DNA from: Siphonodentalium dalli
Lineage: Eukaryota; Mollusca; Scaphopoda; Gadilida; Siphonodentaliidae
Length of the DNA stretch: 64,000 bases
NCBI GenBank assembly: GCA_032622095.1
Contig: CP136063.1
Coordinates: forward strand, 84,855,980-84,919,979
Reading direction: 5' to 3'
A program made the position numbers and the translations under genes. Below, in pieces: positions 1 to 12,019 of the stretch. The notes beneath the pieces were generated by a model, which saw only the letters and a program-made list of their open reading frames with translations, did no database searches and was not told the origin of the DNA. Every line of letters starts with the position of its first letter. Positions within the stretch are counted from its first letter, which is position 1.

Positions 1-230
1 TAACAGACAAATCGCACGGGCGCTTCAAAGTGGGACCAGTCCGTGTTATCTCGGACATATCTATTCACATTCAACGGCGATCAATTCATGTTAATCACGC
101 TGTTGGGCGTGGCTAACCGGCTATTGTGTCCAATCGCGGCCAGCGCACGGATTGTGCGTCCTGGTCAAAACACGCTCAACGGCACATTTCCCGTTGATTG
201 CATTATGTGGGATCAATTGTGCTCTAAGTC

Positions 231-319
231 GGTCAGAGCACGCGAATAGTTCTTTACCAGACTAAATCTCGTCTTCGACTCGATTGATTCTGGTAAAGAA
301 CAATTCTCGTGCTCTAACC
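231..319. repeat. Imperfect hairpin (inverted repeat)
   Basis: Arms 231-267 and 283-319 are near-complementary: GGTCAGAGCACG and TTCTTTACCAGA on the left reappear reverse-complemented on the right, around a 15-nt loop. It looks like a small foldback element. No protein is predicted from it. Confidence 0.8.
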
Positions 320-358
320 CTTACTTATTGTTTTCCATCACATTGTGGTGATAGCCCG

Positions 359-440
359 CCCCCCCCCCCCCCGCCCCACACATTTGAGTAATCGAGCTTA
401 GCATTATTTTTAGCAAACCCGATTACTCAAGTCTGCGGGG
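359..440. repeat. C-run followed by hairpin
   Basis: A cytosine run (about 359-372) leads into a hairpin with arms 374-396 (CCCCACACATTTGAGTAATC) and 420-440. The loop is AT-rich. This is a small foldback of unknown family. Confidence 0.7.
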
Positions 441-488
441 TGGTTTTGCTGGGCGATCTGACTCGCCAGCAATCGGACTCACATACAT

Positions 489-695
489 TAATGCTCTAAT
501 TAATCGACTCCTTAACCACAGCAGAATTATGGGTAACTTTTCAGGATTTAGTCGGAAATATGGCTTGTTGCCAATCATCGGAAAGCTTTCACTGAGAGCT
601 TTCCGATGAATGGCAACAAGCCATATTTCCGACTAAATCCTGAAAAGTTACCCACAATTCTGCTGTGGTTAAGGAGTCGATTAATTAGAGCATTA
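489..695. repeat. Foldback element, ~99-bp arms
   Basis: Arms 489-587 and 597-695 are almost perfect reverse complements around a 9-nt loop, starting TAATGCTCTAATTAATCG on the left and ending with its complement. One arm's inner part recurs alone at 58419-58487, so this is a dispersed element and not a local accident. Transposition without a partner protein is not possible; it would be non-autonomous. Confidence 0.9.
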
Positions 696-1160
696 CTGTA
701 TCAAGCAATATCTGATATTTTGCCGACTCGCCAGACCGATTGCTCAATGTGCGGTGTACGCGAGCCAGATTGCATTGATCAGTACAGTTGGATCAGTGAA
801 ATGTGTGTACTATACTACAACCATGCAGTTTGTGTTAACAATTTTTTTCTCGTTTGGTGATGTCTGTTCAATTAATTTGGAATAAACCAAGCATATATTA
901 TTCGGTTCGGAACGTGAATATTTGAATATCTGTATAGCTCATTATTGAAAATAACCATGGCACGGTGGGTGGGTACGGGTGGGGGCAGGTGTCACTGGTG
1001 ATATATATAGTAAGTAGCATGACACCGCAGCGGTCTGGAATCAATTAAAGTCGTAGTGCTGAGCCGAATTGCTGGGTATAGTGTGGTCACCCGCGAGCAA
1101 ACATTCGGATTTCTACGCTCGATTGCTAAAGTCTGCTGGGACCTTATATAGTATGGTCGT
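696..1160. other. No gene seen
   Basis: I see no coding sequence or recognisable repeat here. A GGTGGGTGGGTACGGGTGGG G-rich patch lies near 963-986. Confidence 0.5.
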
Positions 1161-2440
1161 TAAAGCAGAATTTTGGGATCAATATAAGCTGGTTTTGGTG
1201 TCATTCGAAAAGCCTCAGGAACAACATATCCAAAATACGCAAAAATCCGCTTTGGGGAAAATTTGTTATCCAAGATGACGTCCAAAAAGGTTGTCAATGC
1301 AACATCAATTCTCGAAATAAGTCATTATCTATAATATATTTTGGAACTTCTGTCTGTGTGTATGAATTTATGGTGTATGATGCATGTATGTATGTATGTA
1401 TGTATGTATGCATGTTATAGACTCGAAAACTGCTCGACCGATCAGAATAAAATTTCGTATGTATATAGGGCCTACTTTGATCCCGGGAACATTATGGGCG
1501 GGTCCAATTTCACGTGCGACCGTGTCCTTAACATTGACATCGCTCATATACGCTCATATAGGCATGTTTCTGGACCGATCGAACAATAGTTTTTTTCTTT
1601 CTCTTAATACTTTTCAATGTTGTTCGCTCAGTATTGTTCAACGTTGTCACTTTGAATTAGTTCCCCATCAGACTGAATTTTGCAACGTCAACAAACAAAT
1701 CCAGACAATGTATATTCTGCCCAGACGGAGGCGATCACAAAGAAATCCCTAAATAGCCGGGCACATCAGCTAGTGCGATATATTGTGGCAGTTTGTAATA
1801 AATTAGAGTACGGGGGCAAATAGGTGACAAGGACAGAAAATAACACAATCGTGGCCATGAAATGGTCGCATCTCCAATCCATACTATGCACGAAGAAAGC
1901 AACATATTGGATAACCACAGAGGAGTGAAAATACGTATTTGTAATATACAAGTCGGTTAATAAATATCGTTAAAGGTACACACATCATTAAACCGATCCA
2001 TCTGATGGATTTATCGGCCACTGCAACGCAAGTCGCACCCCAATGAGTTACGAGTTTGGGTGTTCTGCTTATCCAACTATCGGACCAAAAATAACAATTT
2101 CGGGCTTGCAACACACTCGTATTGGAATAGTTATTCAATTTTGCACAAAATGTAAATTCCATTCGATTTGGTCAATTTTGGTGGCCATTTTGGGAAAGAC
2201 ATTCTACATATATGGTTTACGGCTAAGCACTGTTTGTGTGTATTTCAATTTATTACGAATTTGGCATTAGCGCAGAAATTCAGCTAGTATTTTCTGATAA
2301 CAACAGCCATTATGGACGCCATTTTGGATCCTTAATTTTCCTATGAGCGGATTTTTTTGCGGATTTTGGATATGTTGTTCCTGGTATTTTTCCGCGTCGA
2401 ATGACACCAAAATCAGCTTGTATCCAATTTATTTCGGGTT
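1160..2440. repeat. Inverted pair ~1160-1290 / ~2305-2440
   Basis: The stretch 1188-1283 (AAGCTGGTTTTGGTGTCATT, then CAGGAACAACATATCCAAAA) is repeated in reverse complement at about 2312-2420 with modest divergence. The two arms enclose about 1 kb. This may be a decayed TIR element or two independent insertions; terminal sequences are too worn to decide. Inside are a tetranucleotide microsatellite and no supported gene. Confidence 0.6.
1384..1411. repeat. (ATGT)n microsatellite
   Basis: About seven tandem ATGT units. Confidence 0.95.
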
Positions 2441-2649
2441 CAACACTCCCACGACTACATTGTGGCATTTCCCGCCAAGCGCATCCCCATAGCAATACTA
2501 TATAGTAACACATGTTACATGTAGGTGTGGCTAAACCTGGCTGTTATTACGATACTATTCTTATATAGTTGTGTCCGTTCCGAAGTTTTCATAATACAGG
2601 CGGGCTTATGTATTCCTGAATCTACCACCAAGATTCAAACTGCAATGCA

Positions 2650-2849
2650 CTCAGAATAATGCAGAATGAATAATATAATGAGATATTTCCTCACATTCTG
2701 TGTACGTTATGGCAGAGGTCAGACCAGAGTAGCAGGGGACTGAACTCTGCAGAGGTCAGTCCCCTGCTACTCTGGTCTGACCTCTGCCATCACGTACACA
2801 GAATGTGAAGAAATCTCTCATTATATTATTCATTCTGCATTATTCTGAG
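2650..2849. repeat. Foldback element, ~93-bp arms
   Basis: Arms 2650-2743 and 2757-2849 are near-perfect reverse complements (outer ends CTCAGAATAATGCAGAATGA and its complement; inner CAGACCAGAGTAGCAGGGGA) around a 13-nt loop. Confidence 0.9.
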
Positions 2850-2957
2850 AAACTGAACTGTCATCATTCATTTGGAAATTGGCTAGATCAAATCAGAATG
2901 AATTGTAATCGACAAAACTCTTAAAATAAAAAAAATGTTAGATTTAATTACTTATAA

Positions 2958-3006
2958 GTACGTGATGGCAGTGGCCAGAGCAGCGTAGCGAGGGGACCGA
3001 ACGCTG
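2958..3006 (+). repeat. Half-copy of the 2650-2849 foldback
   Basis: GTACGTGATGGCAGTGGCCA followed by AGCGAGGGGACCGAAC resembles the inner portion of the neighbouring foldback arm, in single orientation and diverged. It suggests a nested or older insertion of the same family. Confidence 0.6.
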
Positions 3007-3442
3007 CCTTGAAGTTTGGTCAGGATTTAGTTAAGTAGCCCCGTTGAAGAAGTTTTAAACAGACACAGCTGTATTGTAAATCCTTAACTTTAAGAACTAT
3101 AGTGTATAGTCAAGTCTGTGGGGACATCTGGATATTCATGTACACGTATTTTGTGGTAATTACAGAACTATTGATAAAACAATATTGCCCAAAAACAAAA
3201 TCAATTATCTACCCCAATTGTGATTATATATACACGTCCAAACTTCACGTGGTGCCTTCTCAACCACGTTATCGGACATTTGTATAAGTTGAAAGTATTT
3301 CATATACTTCCCTTGGAATTTTGGGAGATTTGTGTTTCCAGGCGCAACGGTTATTAGAGAATAAGCCACATCACTGAGTCGCGGTCGTATTGTATTCATC
3401 CAGCCCCGTTCTGTGGTTTCAGAGATTCATCCAGCACCGGTT

Positions 3443-3572
3443 CTGTGGTTTTAGTGCTACATGTCAAAGTTCTAGAGTATAGCATTTCCATATGTGGAGC
3501 TTTGAATATTCATGACTTCCAAATATGGAAATGCTACTCCACAACTTTTACCTGTAGCACTAAAAACCACGG
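3443..3572. repeat. Foldback, ~55-bp arms
   Basis: Arms 3443-3497 (CTGTGGTTTTAGTGCTACAT onward) and 3519-3572 are reverse complements with a few mismatches. Just upstream, ATTCATCCAGC.CCG.TTCTGTGGTTT occurs twice in direct orientation (about 3397-3450), suggesting a small duplication at the edge. Confidence 0.85.
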
Positions 3573-4185
3573 AAGCGATCCTGGTGGATCCAATATATGG
3601 CCGCGAGTTAGTGACAGGGCGTATATATTTACAGGACACGACTATATAGAATCGGAATACGAATTGCTCTTAATGTTCCTTGGAGACCAATTTAACCATA
3701 TCAGATGGCGCAAGGCATTGGAATCCCAGAGTGTCCACGCTGATGGAAGTTTATACTGTCAACACTGAGTGTATGTGTCCTATCCGCTCCCATGGGCTCC
3801 ATTAAGATTAGTACACACATTTATCATTATAAACCGATGCTGCCCGCGAACACAAATAGCCCACTGAACTTATCAATGTGTCCCTCGTGGACGCAAAATA
3901 CTGACGAAAACAACCGCAATAAGAGCTTGTGGGTGAGAAAATTGTCCCGTCCTGGTGTCGCATGCCTTTTTGTATATCAATATTTCATATATCAATAAAG
4001 GTCTAGTTTTGTCTATCAACGTTTCGATTTCTTCAATTCTCTTGAGATGCATTCCAGTGGTTGTCGAACTTGTTGATAATAGGTTCCCTTTATATTTTTG
4101 TTGTTGAGATTTTTTTTAATTATGCCAGTAGAGGCATGCGTTGAATGGAGTGCATAACTATGATGGACCCACACTAAATTCAAAG
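3573..4185. other. No gene seen
   Basis: Open frames of up to 107 codons exist (3445-3768) but begin inside the foldback and show no recognisable domain. I see no repeat I can name. Confidence 0.4.
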
Positions 4186-4530
4186 TTGCTAAATTAACCC
4201 GAAAAGTAGTAAATGTTTACTAATTTGGGTAGTTCGTATTCATCCCGCTACCTTGGGAGGTTAATTTTACTACCTGGTGGGTAGCTAAAAAATTAAATAC
4301 CTTTGGTAGTTAAAATAACTACCTTCTGCTACCTCTGGGGGCTATTTTAACTACCCAATGGGAGGCTAATTTTTAACTACTTTTGGTAGTAGGATGAATA
4401 CGAACTACCCAGTAGTTAAATTTACTACCTGCGGGTGGGTGGAATTTTTGCTACCTGCGGGTAGTTAATCTGATAACTACTATTGGTGGGAAAGTATTCT
4501 ACCTCGAGTGGTTAATCTAGCTATTTTAAT
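4186..4530. repeat. Degenerate GGTAGTTAA array with inverted ends
   Basis: The motif GGTAGTTAAW and its complement TWAACTACC recur roughly every 20-40 bases in both orientations. A 19-bp perfect inverted pair, GGGTAGTTCGTATTCATCC near 4226-4244 and its complement near 4393-4411, frames the middle. The whole can fold on itself. Family unknown. Confidence 0.75.
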
Positions 4531-5585
4531 TGGTATTCAAAGGTGTCCGATCTGACCACTCAAAGTAGCAATTTTATCAACTTTTAGTTGATAATCTTGC
4601 CTTTAAAGATAGTAATGACATGTGGTCCACAAAATATGACAATGGAGAAAATAATTTCAATATTTATTCAAAATAAAAAAATAAAATAAAAATAAAAATA
4701 TATATACATGTAGTTCAAAGCATTTGTGCTTTTAGCTTAAAATAAATTGCAAAACAAGGTTTCTTACCAGGAAATGTACATTAGCCTACACACACACAAA
4801 AAACAATGAATTTTTGTGAAAATCGATGGATTCTCAGAGTTGAAAATTTGACCCAGGGAATCTTATCAGACCTCAGATGTCTTAAATGGACACTAAAACT
4901 TATTTTATCTAAATAATTAATTATATACCCAAAATGGTTGCAATCTGGGTCGTCAAATTTTAAAAACAGCGATAAACTGAAATACAGTGTCATTTCATAG
5001 ATGCTGTTGACCTCAGACGTCTCAAAGAGGCAAAATGAGCAATAAAGAGCGTTCCTTATCACATTAGAAAATATGTACAAAAATTGCGGCTAAAAGAACC
5101 TTTGACCCTCAGATAAGGGGGTGGGGCTAAACATTATATTATCAATAAAGAGCGTTTCTTATCAGTTCAGAAGATATGTGGGGGAAATTGCACAAAAGTA
5201 AAATAATGCATGGTTAATGTCATGGGATAGGTGCTGTGGGCATCAAATTATTTAAAGATGCGCTACTAATCAGCAATAAAGAACATTTATTATCCACTTA
5301 AAAGACAGATGTCACTTTATCCGGAGTTATATTCCAGCTGCTGTTTATAACATATGCTTAGATTATTTAAATGACTTGAAGAGCCGCTAATAACGCATTC
5401 TTAACACGAGCAATGACGGGTAGCCAGCTAGTTCCGTATAATACACAATTTATGTTTTTTCAAGGATGTACATAAAAACAAGGTTGTGCATAACAAAATA
5501 CTGTTTTTTTGGCTCATAAGAGTGAATCTGTTTTACCAACAATCAATATATTTATTTATATATTTAAAAATAAAAATGGATGAAC
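4531..5585. other. No gene seen
   Basis: AT-rich sequence. The phrase CAATAAAGAGCGTTYCTTATCA recurs near 5039 and 5143, and a variant lies near 5273, so a worn ~110-bp tandem repeat may be present. No coding signal. Confidence 0.4.
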
Positions 5586-5589
5586 AAAA

Positions 5590-5815
5590 GAAGAACTAAT
5601 GCTAACGATATAGCCTTATGTATACAAGTGAGGGGGGGGGGGGGGCTCTTTTTTCTTTTCTTTTTTTTTCCCCACAATTTATCCCTTTAACAGTTGAAAC
5701 CATGGGGTGGGTCCGGTTTTAGTCGAGGAAAAAAATTGCAATGAACAAAGATCCATTCTCATCTTTTCTCATAGTTTATCATGGCTTTTTAAAACTTATT
5801 ATACATAGACATATG
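5590..5815 (+). repeat. Dispersed repeat, copy 1 (partner 60540-60752)
   Basis: ATAGCCTTATGTATACAAGTGAGGG, then a G-run, T-rich tract, CCCTTTAACAGTTGAAACCA and TGGGTCCGGTTTTAGTCGAG match 60560-60752 over about 200 bp. No ends or coding capacity visible. Confidence 0.85.
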
Positions 5816-6177
5816 CACCTACAAAATTCTAATATGACCTGATATGACATTATCATACTTTTTTTCAGAATTGGGCGGGATGTTGCGGGCAGTTATTTTG
5901 TTTTTTGTTTTTTATTTTCATAAAGGTAATTGATGGTAATTGTGAGAATAATGAATAAATCTGGATTAATTTGGCCAATTGTTCTGAATTGTTAGCTAAA
6001 TTATGTATTGTAAGATTAGTGTGACTGTGTCCACTATATTATTAGAATGAACTTTACTGCATACCAACCCCTCCCCTTAACTAACCCACGACCTCGTCTT
6101 TCTATATGCCCATGAAGAGTCTCTTAGTAAATACCTAAACCCCCTTTCTATATAGGTGCCCATGATGCTCCGTATGC

Positions 6178-6665
6178 ATGGGCGGCCATTCGGTCGGAAA
6201 TTACATGAAATAAAGTTAATGGTGGTTTGTGAAAACAATAGTCTCTATTTTCAAACCAATATTCTCTATTTTCAAACCAATAATCGTTCTTGGATTCAAT
6301 AAGAGACAGTTCCGTTTAATAGATATAGATTCGTAATCAATGTTGACCGATGCAAAATTAATGTTCTATTTTAATTTAATAGTATTCATTGTTCAACTAA
6401 TAACACACAATTAGTAAGATTCGCGCATATTAAATAAACGTACATTCCGTTTCAATAGCCATATTTTCTTAATCAATAAAGATATTTCAAAGCAATAGAC
6501 GATTTCCCACGATCAATGATTATCGTTATAAAACTAATAGACCTTATTGTCATTCTTATATTTAATAGATATAAATTATCACCAATGCACAATTAACGTT
6601 CGTATTCGAATCAATATCTAATAGCGGAATCAACTATTTCCGGTGAAACCAATGACTAACGAGAG
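6178..6665 (+). mobile_element. Dispersed element built of ~21-bp YAATR units, copy 1
   Basis: Begins ATGGGCGGCCATTCGGTCGG and runs as degenerate units of mostly 19-21 bp, each starting CAATA, TAATA, CAATG or TAATG. The same sequence occurs reverse-complemented at 13.93-14.55 kb, by eye with very few differences over ~450 bp. It contains no open frame of note. Arrays of short units forming long inverted repeats are known from Drosophila FB elements; the assignment to such a class here is inference. The copy ends in CTAACGAGAGGCC, similar to the other copies' TAACGCTAGGGG end. Confidence 0.8.
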
Positions 6666-8320
6666 GCCGATCACGATCGGCAGATGTTTAACCCATACCT
6701 TGGCGATAGTGACTAGCCATAACTGATCATTTGTTAAAGATATGATAACAGGAATTAATCCATATATCAGTACCCAACTTGAAATCAAAAGCTCAAATAA
6801 TTTGTCTTAAGAAAGGGTTAAAGTATTTGGGTTGGGTAGGAGTAGTTTTAAATCTCATAACTCTGTCCCTATTCACACAAGGACCTCTCACTGTGAGATC
6901 CAATGGTTTAGTGATTTCGGAGGACATGTTTAGGAGTTTAAGTTAACTCATTGGAAGCAAAAGTGATAAATCCCTATCTTTGCCACTTTTGACATGCCAG
7001 ATATTCAAAATTTATTATTCACTTCTAAAGAGAAATTATAATTGTTGACAAGCCAGACTGCTTAGAACGACATATATGTAGGGGATTCTATCTCGTATTT
7101 AAATGGTACTTTAATTACCCCCCCCCCCCCCATTCTCCCCAGTTATTTGTTTATCAAACATGGACAGATATAAGATCAGATCTGACCTGTGTATTAAATA
7201 AGATTAAGTGTTTCATAACAGGGGTGTATGATTTTCAAAAATATATGTAGTTTATACAATTCAAAAGTATTATCTATATAATGTTATACAGACATAATAT
7301 GATGGGGATGCTGGCCCCTATGACCACTAAATCGTTCATGTAAAAGAAAGTAAGTTAGCCCTCATTTGAATGGCTTCACACATTACAATGTTTTACAAGT
7401 AGCTTGGGCACTAAAAGCCACAACCTTCAATGTTAATCTTCTAAGTGCTCTGTGGCCCCTAAAATTCAATCAACCATGAAAATGTGAACAAATGGGAAAA
7501 CAAGGTTCCTGGAAATACTAACATCTACCATATTGATTTTCAAAACAAGTCATCACTTACAATAGTCATGTATATTTATCTGCCTGTTTCCCCGTTGCAT
7601 AGATAAATCATATTGGCTATCAGCTGTTGTTTTAATTTTGAAAGCACGTGTCTGAAGGGTTAATATATTTTTCAAAAATCAATTAATCAGTCAATACCAA
7701 AATTGATAGAAGTGAATAGTGTGCAAAGATACCCAATATATATTAAGAGATATGAGGAAGAGTCCATGTACATTATAGCATGTGTCTATGGAAAGGGTTA
7801 ATTATTTTTGAAGCAAATTAATGCAATTTAGAAGACACTTATATAGGTGAGGGGGGCCCTTATCTCACCCTGTAATGAAATTTCAAGAATAGGAAAAACA
7901 CCAGTCTTGTGCTGCCATTAATCAATTTGACAGTTAGAATAAACAAACAGCCAGCCACCAGTGTTGTTTATCTTGCTTGACCCACCAGAGCTCTGTATCA
8001 TATGTCATCACTCATTTCATAACAGATTTCACTTGGAATGACAACATCTATAAAAATCCTCTCATATACTCTGGATGTTGGATGATCACATGGTAATTTA
8101 TTGATATCATTATATTACATGAAACTATTGCAATAAAATCTTCATATTTTCAAAACAGGATATCACACCTAATTAATCGTATAAAACTAAAATAAATAAA
8201 AGTGTCAATTTTTTTGTATTATTTAAATTTTTTTTTTATTGTTATTAAAGTTCAAACAAAATTTAATATCTGTATATGCTAAATTTAGCAAGGAGCTAAA
8301 TCTAAAAAAAATGGATTTTT
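6666..8320. other. No gene seen
   Basis: AT-rich non-coding sequence with a C-run near 7120-7131. The phrase AAGGGTTAA recurs (near 6815, 7656, 7793). No frame with recognisable similarity. Confidence 0.45.
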
Positions 8321-8324
8321 TCTC

Positions 8325-8690
8325 GAAAAAGGGTCATAACTCCTTTAAAATTCATCGGATCAAACCCATATTCGGACTCAATCTGTATTTTGGGCTGTGA
8401 AACTCACATACCAAATTGGGTTCCAATCAGATAAAAATTGTTTGAGTTATGGCATAATGCGTGAATTCTAAGTTGAATAAGGGCCATAACTCTGTAACAG
8501 AAACTCGGATCAAACCCAAATTCGAACTCGATCTGTATTTTGGGCTGAGAAACCTATATACACAATTTGGTTTCGATCGGATAGAAAATGTTTGAGTTAT
8601 CGCATTTCTCGTAAAGTGTCTACGGACATACAGACAGACAGACATACATACGGACAGACGGACGAACGACGAGTGGTCAATCCGGGCAAC
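8325..8690 (+). repeat. Dispersed mollusc-type repeat, two ~147-bp units plus GACA tail
   Basis: Two tandem units, each with AGGG(T/C)CATAACTC, CGGATCAAACCCA, TCTGTATTTTGGGCTG and TTTGAGTTATGGCAT-like phrases, starting near 8328 and 8475, followed by a CATACAGACAGACAGACATA tail. I recognise this phrase set as common in bivalve and gastropod intergenic DNA (memory, not searched). Confidence 0.8.
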
Positions 8691-8734
8691 GACACTATGT
8701 TTACCTTACTATGGTATGGGTAAACATAAAAATG

Positions 8735-8835
8735 CAGAATTAATGGACGAGTCTACAGAATTAATAGATTCCGTTTACAAACCAATGAACAATTCTTGAA
8801 TTACTAGTTAATTTTCGAATTAACGCTAGGGGCGC
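8735..8835 (+). mobile_element. Fragment of the ~21-bp-unit element
   Basis: Units TAATAGATTCCGTTTACAAAC and CAATGAACAATTCTTGAAT continue the YAATR pattern and end TTCGAATTAACGCTAGGGGC, matching the inner end of the inverted copy at 13.93 kb. Confidence 0.65.
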
Positions 8836-9176
8836 TGGTCACCAATCTTGCTGGAGTCACCTAATCGCAAAATCCGTGACGTCAACATGGTATATCCCCG
8901 CGAGAGAAAAAATGCATGTTCTCGAACATTTTCGCGTCGGAAAGTGACCCTGAACATGAAAACTGCGATGATATACGGACTGTGGACTATATCCTGTACC
9001 TGTAGCAGATACCGAAGATGCATTTGAGAACTTGTTTCTAAATATTGACCCATAATGCCGACGAAGATCTGAAGAAGATAGTCGCGAGGCCAGCGAGACA
9101 GAAATTCAGTGCCAGCAATCATTGAATCGATCAAATTATACAACCAGACAACTATCAATTTATCAATGTCATTCAT
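8826..9176 (-). CDS. Unrecognised 116-codon open frame (doubtful)
   Basis: I do not recognise this protein. It is open for 116 codons after a methionine, with a stop eight codons upstream; composition is mixed with no low-complexity stretch. No signal peptide or domain is visible. It overlaps the end of the YAATR fragment at its C-terminus. It lies in the segment between inverted element copies, together with the frame at 9465-9782 on the same strand, so the two could be exons of one unknown gene, but I see no convincing splice pair. It may equally be chance. Confidence 0.2.
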   Translation of the reverse strand: MNDIDKLIVVWLYNLIDSMIAGTEFLSRWPRDYLLQIFVGIMGQYLETSSQMHLRYLLQVQDIVHSPYIIAVFMFRVTFRRENVREHAFFLSRGYTMLTSRILRLGDSSKIGDQRP

Positions 9177-9464
9177 TGTTGACGACGATTGTCATAATAA
9201 CTTATTGTTATTCAACTTATTCTACAAATGAAGAATCTATATATAATTCTAAAAACAAAATTCTAAGAAAACCTAAGGAAAATTAAGCAACCGAATTTGA
9301 GGACTGTATGATGTTGATGTATCACTGTCAGTATCTATAACTCACTCACTGTCAGTGTTACTGTGATTGTCACTGTTCTCAGTGTTGCAGGGATTGTCTG
9401 TCAAAATCCGGTGGAGAACTTAGGATGTGTGTGACAAGTACTCACAACAGCAGTATGAATATGA

Positions 9465-9782
9465 TTATGTCAACAACAACAACATCTCTAACATCGTAAG
9501 ATAATCGTTCGATCTACTGCGTACTAACACTGTACATTGCGACGACTTCTTCTTAAAAACAACCATTGAGTGGAACCGCTTCGAACAGTCAGATGTTGAT
9601 TCAGGCGATCGGTAATACTGAATGTCTGAAGGATTTATTAAATATGGATTATATTTTCTAGACGTTTCATACGAGTGTCGTGGGATAGGATTCTGAACAT
9701 TGCTGGAGTATTGATCAAGTAAACCTGACAGTGCGAAGAGCACTTCAGAACTCAAACATATGCCAACCAGAACAGAGGTCAT
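9465..9782 (-). CDS. Unrecognised 105-codon frame with hydrophobic N-terminus (doubtful)
   Basis: The N-terminus MTSVLVGICLSSEVLFALSG has a signal-peptide-like hydrophobic run, followed by a polar, tyrosine- and serine-rich region and a leucine-rich end encoded by a GTT-type triplet run. No known domain. If real it would be secreted or membrane-anchored. The frame ends in simple sequence, which argues for an exon fragment or chance. Confidence 0.22.
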   Translation of the reverse strand: MTSVLVGICLSSEVLFALSGLLDQYSSNVQNPIPRHSYETSRKYNPYLINPSDIQYYRSPESTSDCSKRFHSMVVFKKKSSQCTVLVRSRSNDYLTMLEMLLLLT

Positions 9783-10012
9783 GTCAACTTACAGGTTGCA
9801 TTATAAATGCATATATTGTGACCACATAAATGATATATACAGCTGCAGTGACTTCTTCATTATTTCAGTATTCGATACCATAACCATGGTCGTTCCATTC
9901 AATAATTTTTTGTTTTACATACCGGTATCGGATTGTTTGGTTACTTTTTTTTTATTTCGTACTTTGTAGAAAATCATTTATTTGTTTCCATATGGTGTCA
10001 CATACATGTAGT

Positions 10013-10135
10013 AACATGGTACGAAATGACCAATTGATTTCCTACATGATACGAAACGACCAAACAATAAGGTACGAAACTACCAAAAATATGGTACGAA
10101 ACTACCAAAAATGTGGTACGAAATGACTTTAGACG
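10013..10135 (+). repeat. Short tandem repeat, GGTACGAAAYKACCAAA units
   Basis: About five units of 20-30 bp built on ATGGTACGAAACTACCAAAA. Stray single units occur near 11645-11690, and reversed near 9928-9962 and 10865-10960, so the motif is spread over 1.8 kb in both orientations. Confidence 0.8.
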
Positions 10136-10993
10136 ACACAAAACGTCCTGTACCCATTTATATCTCCTCGGCAAGGGGAACAACCAGACAGTGACCCTGT
10201 AGACTAGCAGCACCAACATCGTTGGTTTGATATTAGGCCATATATCACCCTGAGGTAACCTCATATCACAATCAGCCTGACGTCGAAGGCTGATATGAGG
10301 CTACTGAGGGCTGAAATCAGGCCTACATGTATAATACGAAACCAACCAAGTAATACCCTATCTGTTAATTTAATACGGTAATTCGCATCTTAGTAACAGT
10401 GTAATATTCACAACTCTTTCAAATGAGTGACATCACAAAAAATTGGTATCTATGCCTTATCTAACAGTGAAGTAGAATTACACCATGTCATAAAGCCATA
10501 CCGTGTATTACTCAGATCGTGATGTCATAAAATCATACATGTATTACTCTTAATTAGTGATGTTGTAAAATTATATTACTCGATTTAGGGCAAATTGAAG
10601 TGATATTCACCTAAGTACAAATGGAGTTTGATAACAAGCCATACTGTGCAAAAATGTCATATCTAATTAATAATTTTCGAACAAATTTTGGACCGATATA
10701 CATGTACCCTGTAGCCATCTGTAGGAAACTTCCTTCCAAGGGGGTGCTGTCAGAACATACATGTATCAAGGTGGACCCCTCCCCAATGGGAAACCCGTAT
10801 CCATGCCCATTGGAAATAAATTATAATGTGCAATGGATGAATAGCCAATAGGTTGCTGGCATTTCATACCGTGGAAGTTTGACATAGATATGTTTCGCAC
10901 CAGGGTTCTGGACATTTCATACCAGTTCCTGTATCATTTCGACAATTCGTACCTTTGAGTATACCGGTATTATTTAAAAAAAAATGACATTAA

Positions 10994-11425
10994 AGGTACT
11001 CAGTCCGATTCGATGGTTCCCATATCATCAAATTTCAACAACAACAACACCATTTTTTGAAATGCCACTTCGTTTACCAGAATCGATTAATGCCCCCCAA
11101 AAAAATGCTAACCAGTCAAATATAGTATACAATTGCCCAAAACCTGTTATTTATCAACATTTTGTTCAATGAAATTTTGCGGGTTTGTCAAATATCTGAC
11201 ACAAAAAAAGCCACTTGCTTTTAGAGTTATCCATCTTCATCCGTCCTCTTTCGACTTTTTATTGGGCCACAAAAAATTATCGATGGTGAAAAATAATAGA
11301 TTTCAAAAATCGATATCTGATCACTCTCAGCTTTGATGGGTGGGTTCCTCAACTCAAATCAAATATGTTTTACCCCGAAGCCAAGGAAATAGTAATATTC
11401 AAGTGTTAATTCCGATTATGCATCT
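10994..11425 (-). mobile_element. TTAA-flanked MITE family 1, copy 1 (right end decayed)
   Basis: Left flank TTAA (10990-10993), then AGGTACTCAGTCCGATTCG; right end reads ATTCCGATTATGCATCT before TTAA (11426-11429), a decayed version of the family end. The internal sequence matches the copies at 28.6, 45.7, 52.3 and 57.7 kb, and is in reverse orientation relative to most of them. TTAA target duplication and AGG/CCT ends point to piggyBac-type mobilisation (inference). No coding capacity. Confidence 0.85.
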
Positions 11426-12019
11426 TTAACTTTGTCGCGACAATTTCAATTTGTTCATTTTGTTTCGCAAAACATTTTGTTTCGCAAAAAAAGAGAAAGA
11501 AATATGTTAACATGTAAATGTCGGGTTGTCATCATCACGAACGTTAAATCATGAACATGTTCGCTTTCATTAAGTTAACACGATTAAAATAATTTTTCAC
11601 ATAAGAATGACCAATCATCATTTTTGGAAACAACGAAACATACCAATATGTGGTGTGAAATGACCAAAAACATGGTACGAAACAATTAAATGTGTCATTC
11701 AAATCAAGGGTACAAACTGGCCATAGTAGAAAAAGTCGTTTGAGCCATCCAACATACCTGGGTGAATCGCCGGGTGATCGGTCTTCCACAGTAAGGATGC
11801 ATCTGGGAAGAGGGGAGTCAATCTAATTAACTGTTATCTATAACCAATACTTAAAAACAATAACAATTCATTCTGATTTCTTTTGAAACACACAGAATAA
11901 TTATATACTGAGAATATTCAATATAAACATGTACAAATTCTCAAACAAAGGGAATTTCAATGTTCAAGAAATTTAGAGTCCCCTCTTACTATGGGAGGCC
12001 CTTTTCACATTTATTATTT

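Noticed and set aside
1384-1752. 122-codon frame starting in the ATGT microsatellite
   Set aside because: Begins with microsatellite-encoded Met/Tyr/Val/Cys repeats and has no recognisable domain; likely part of a dispersed repeat.
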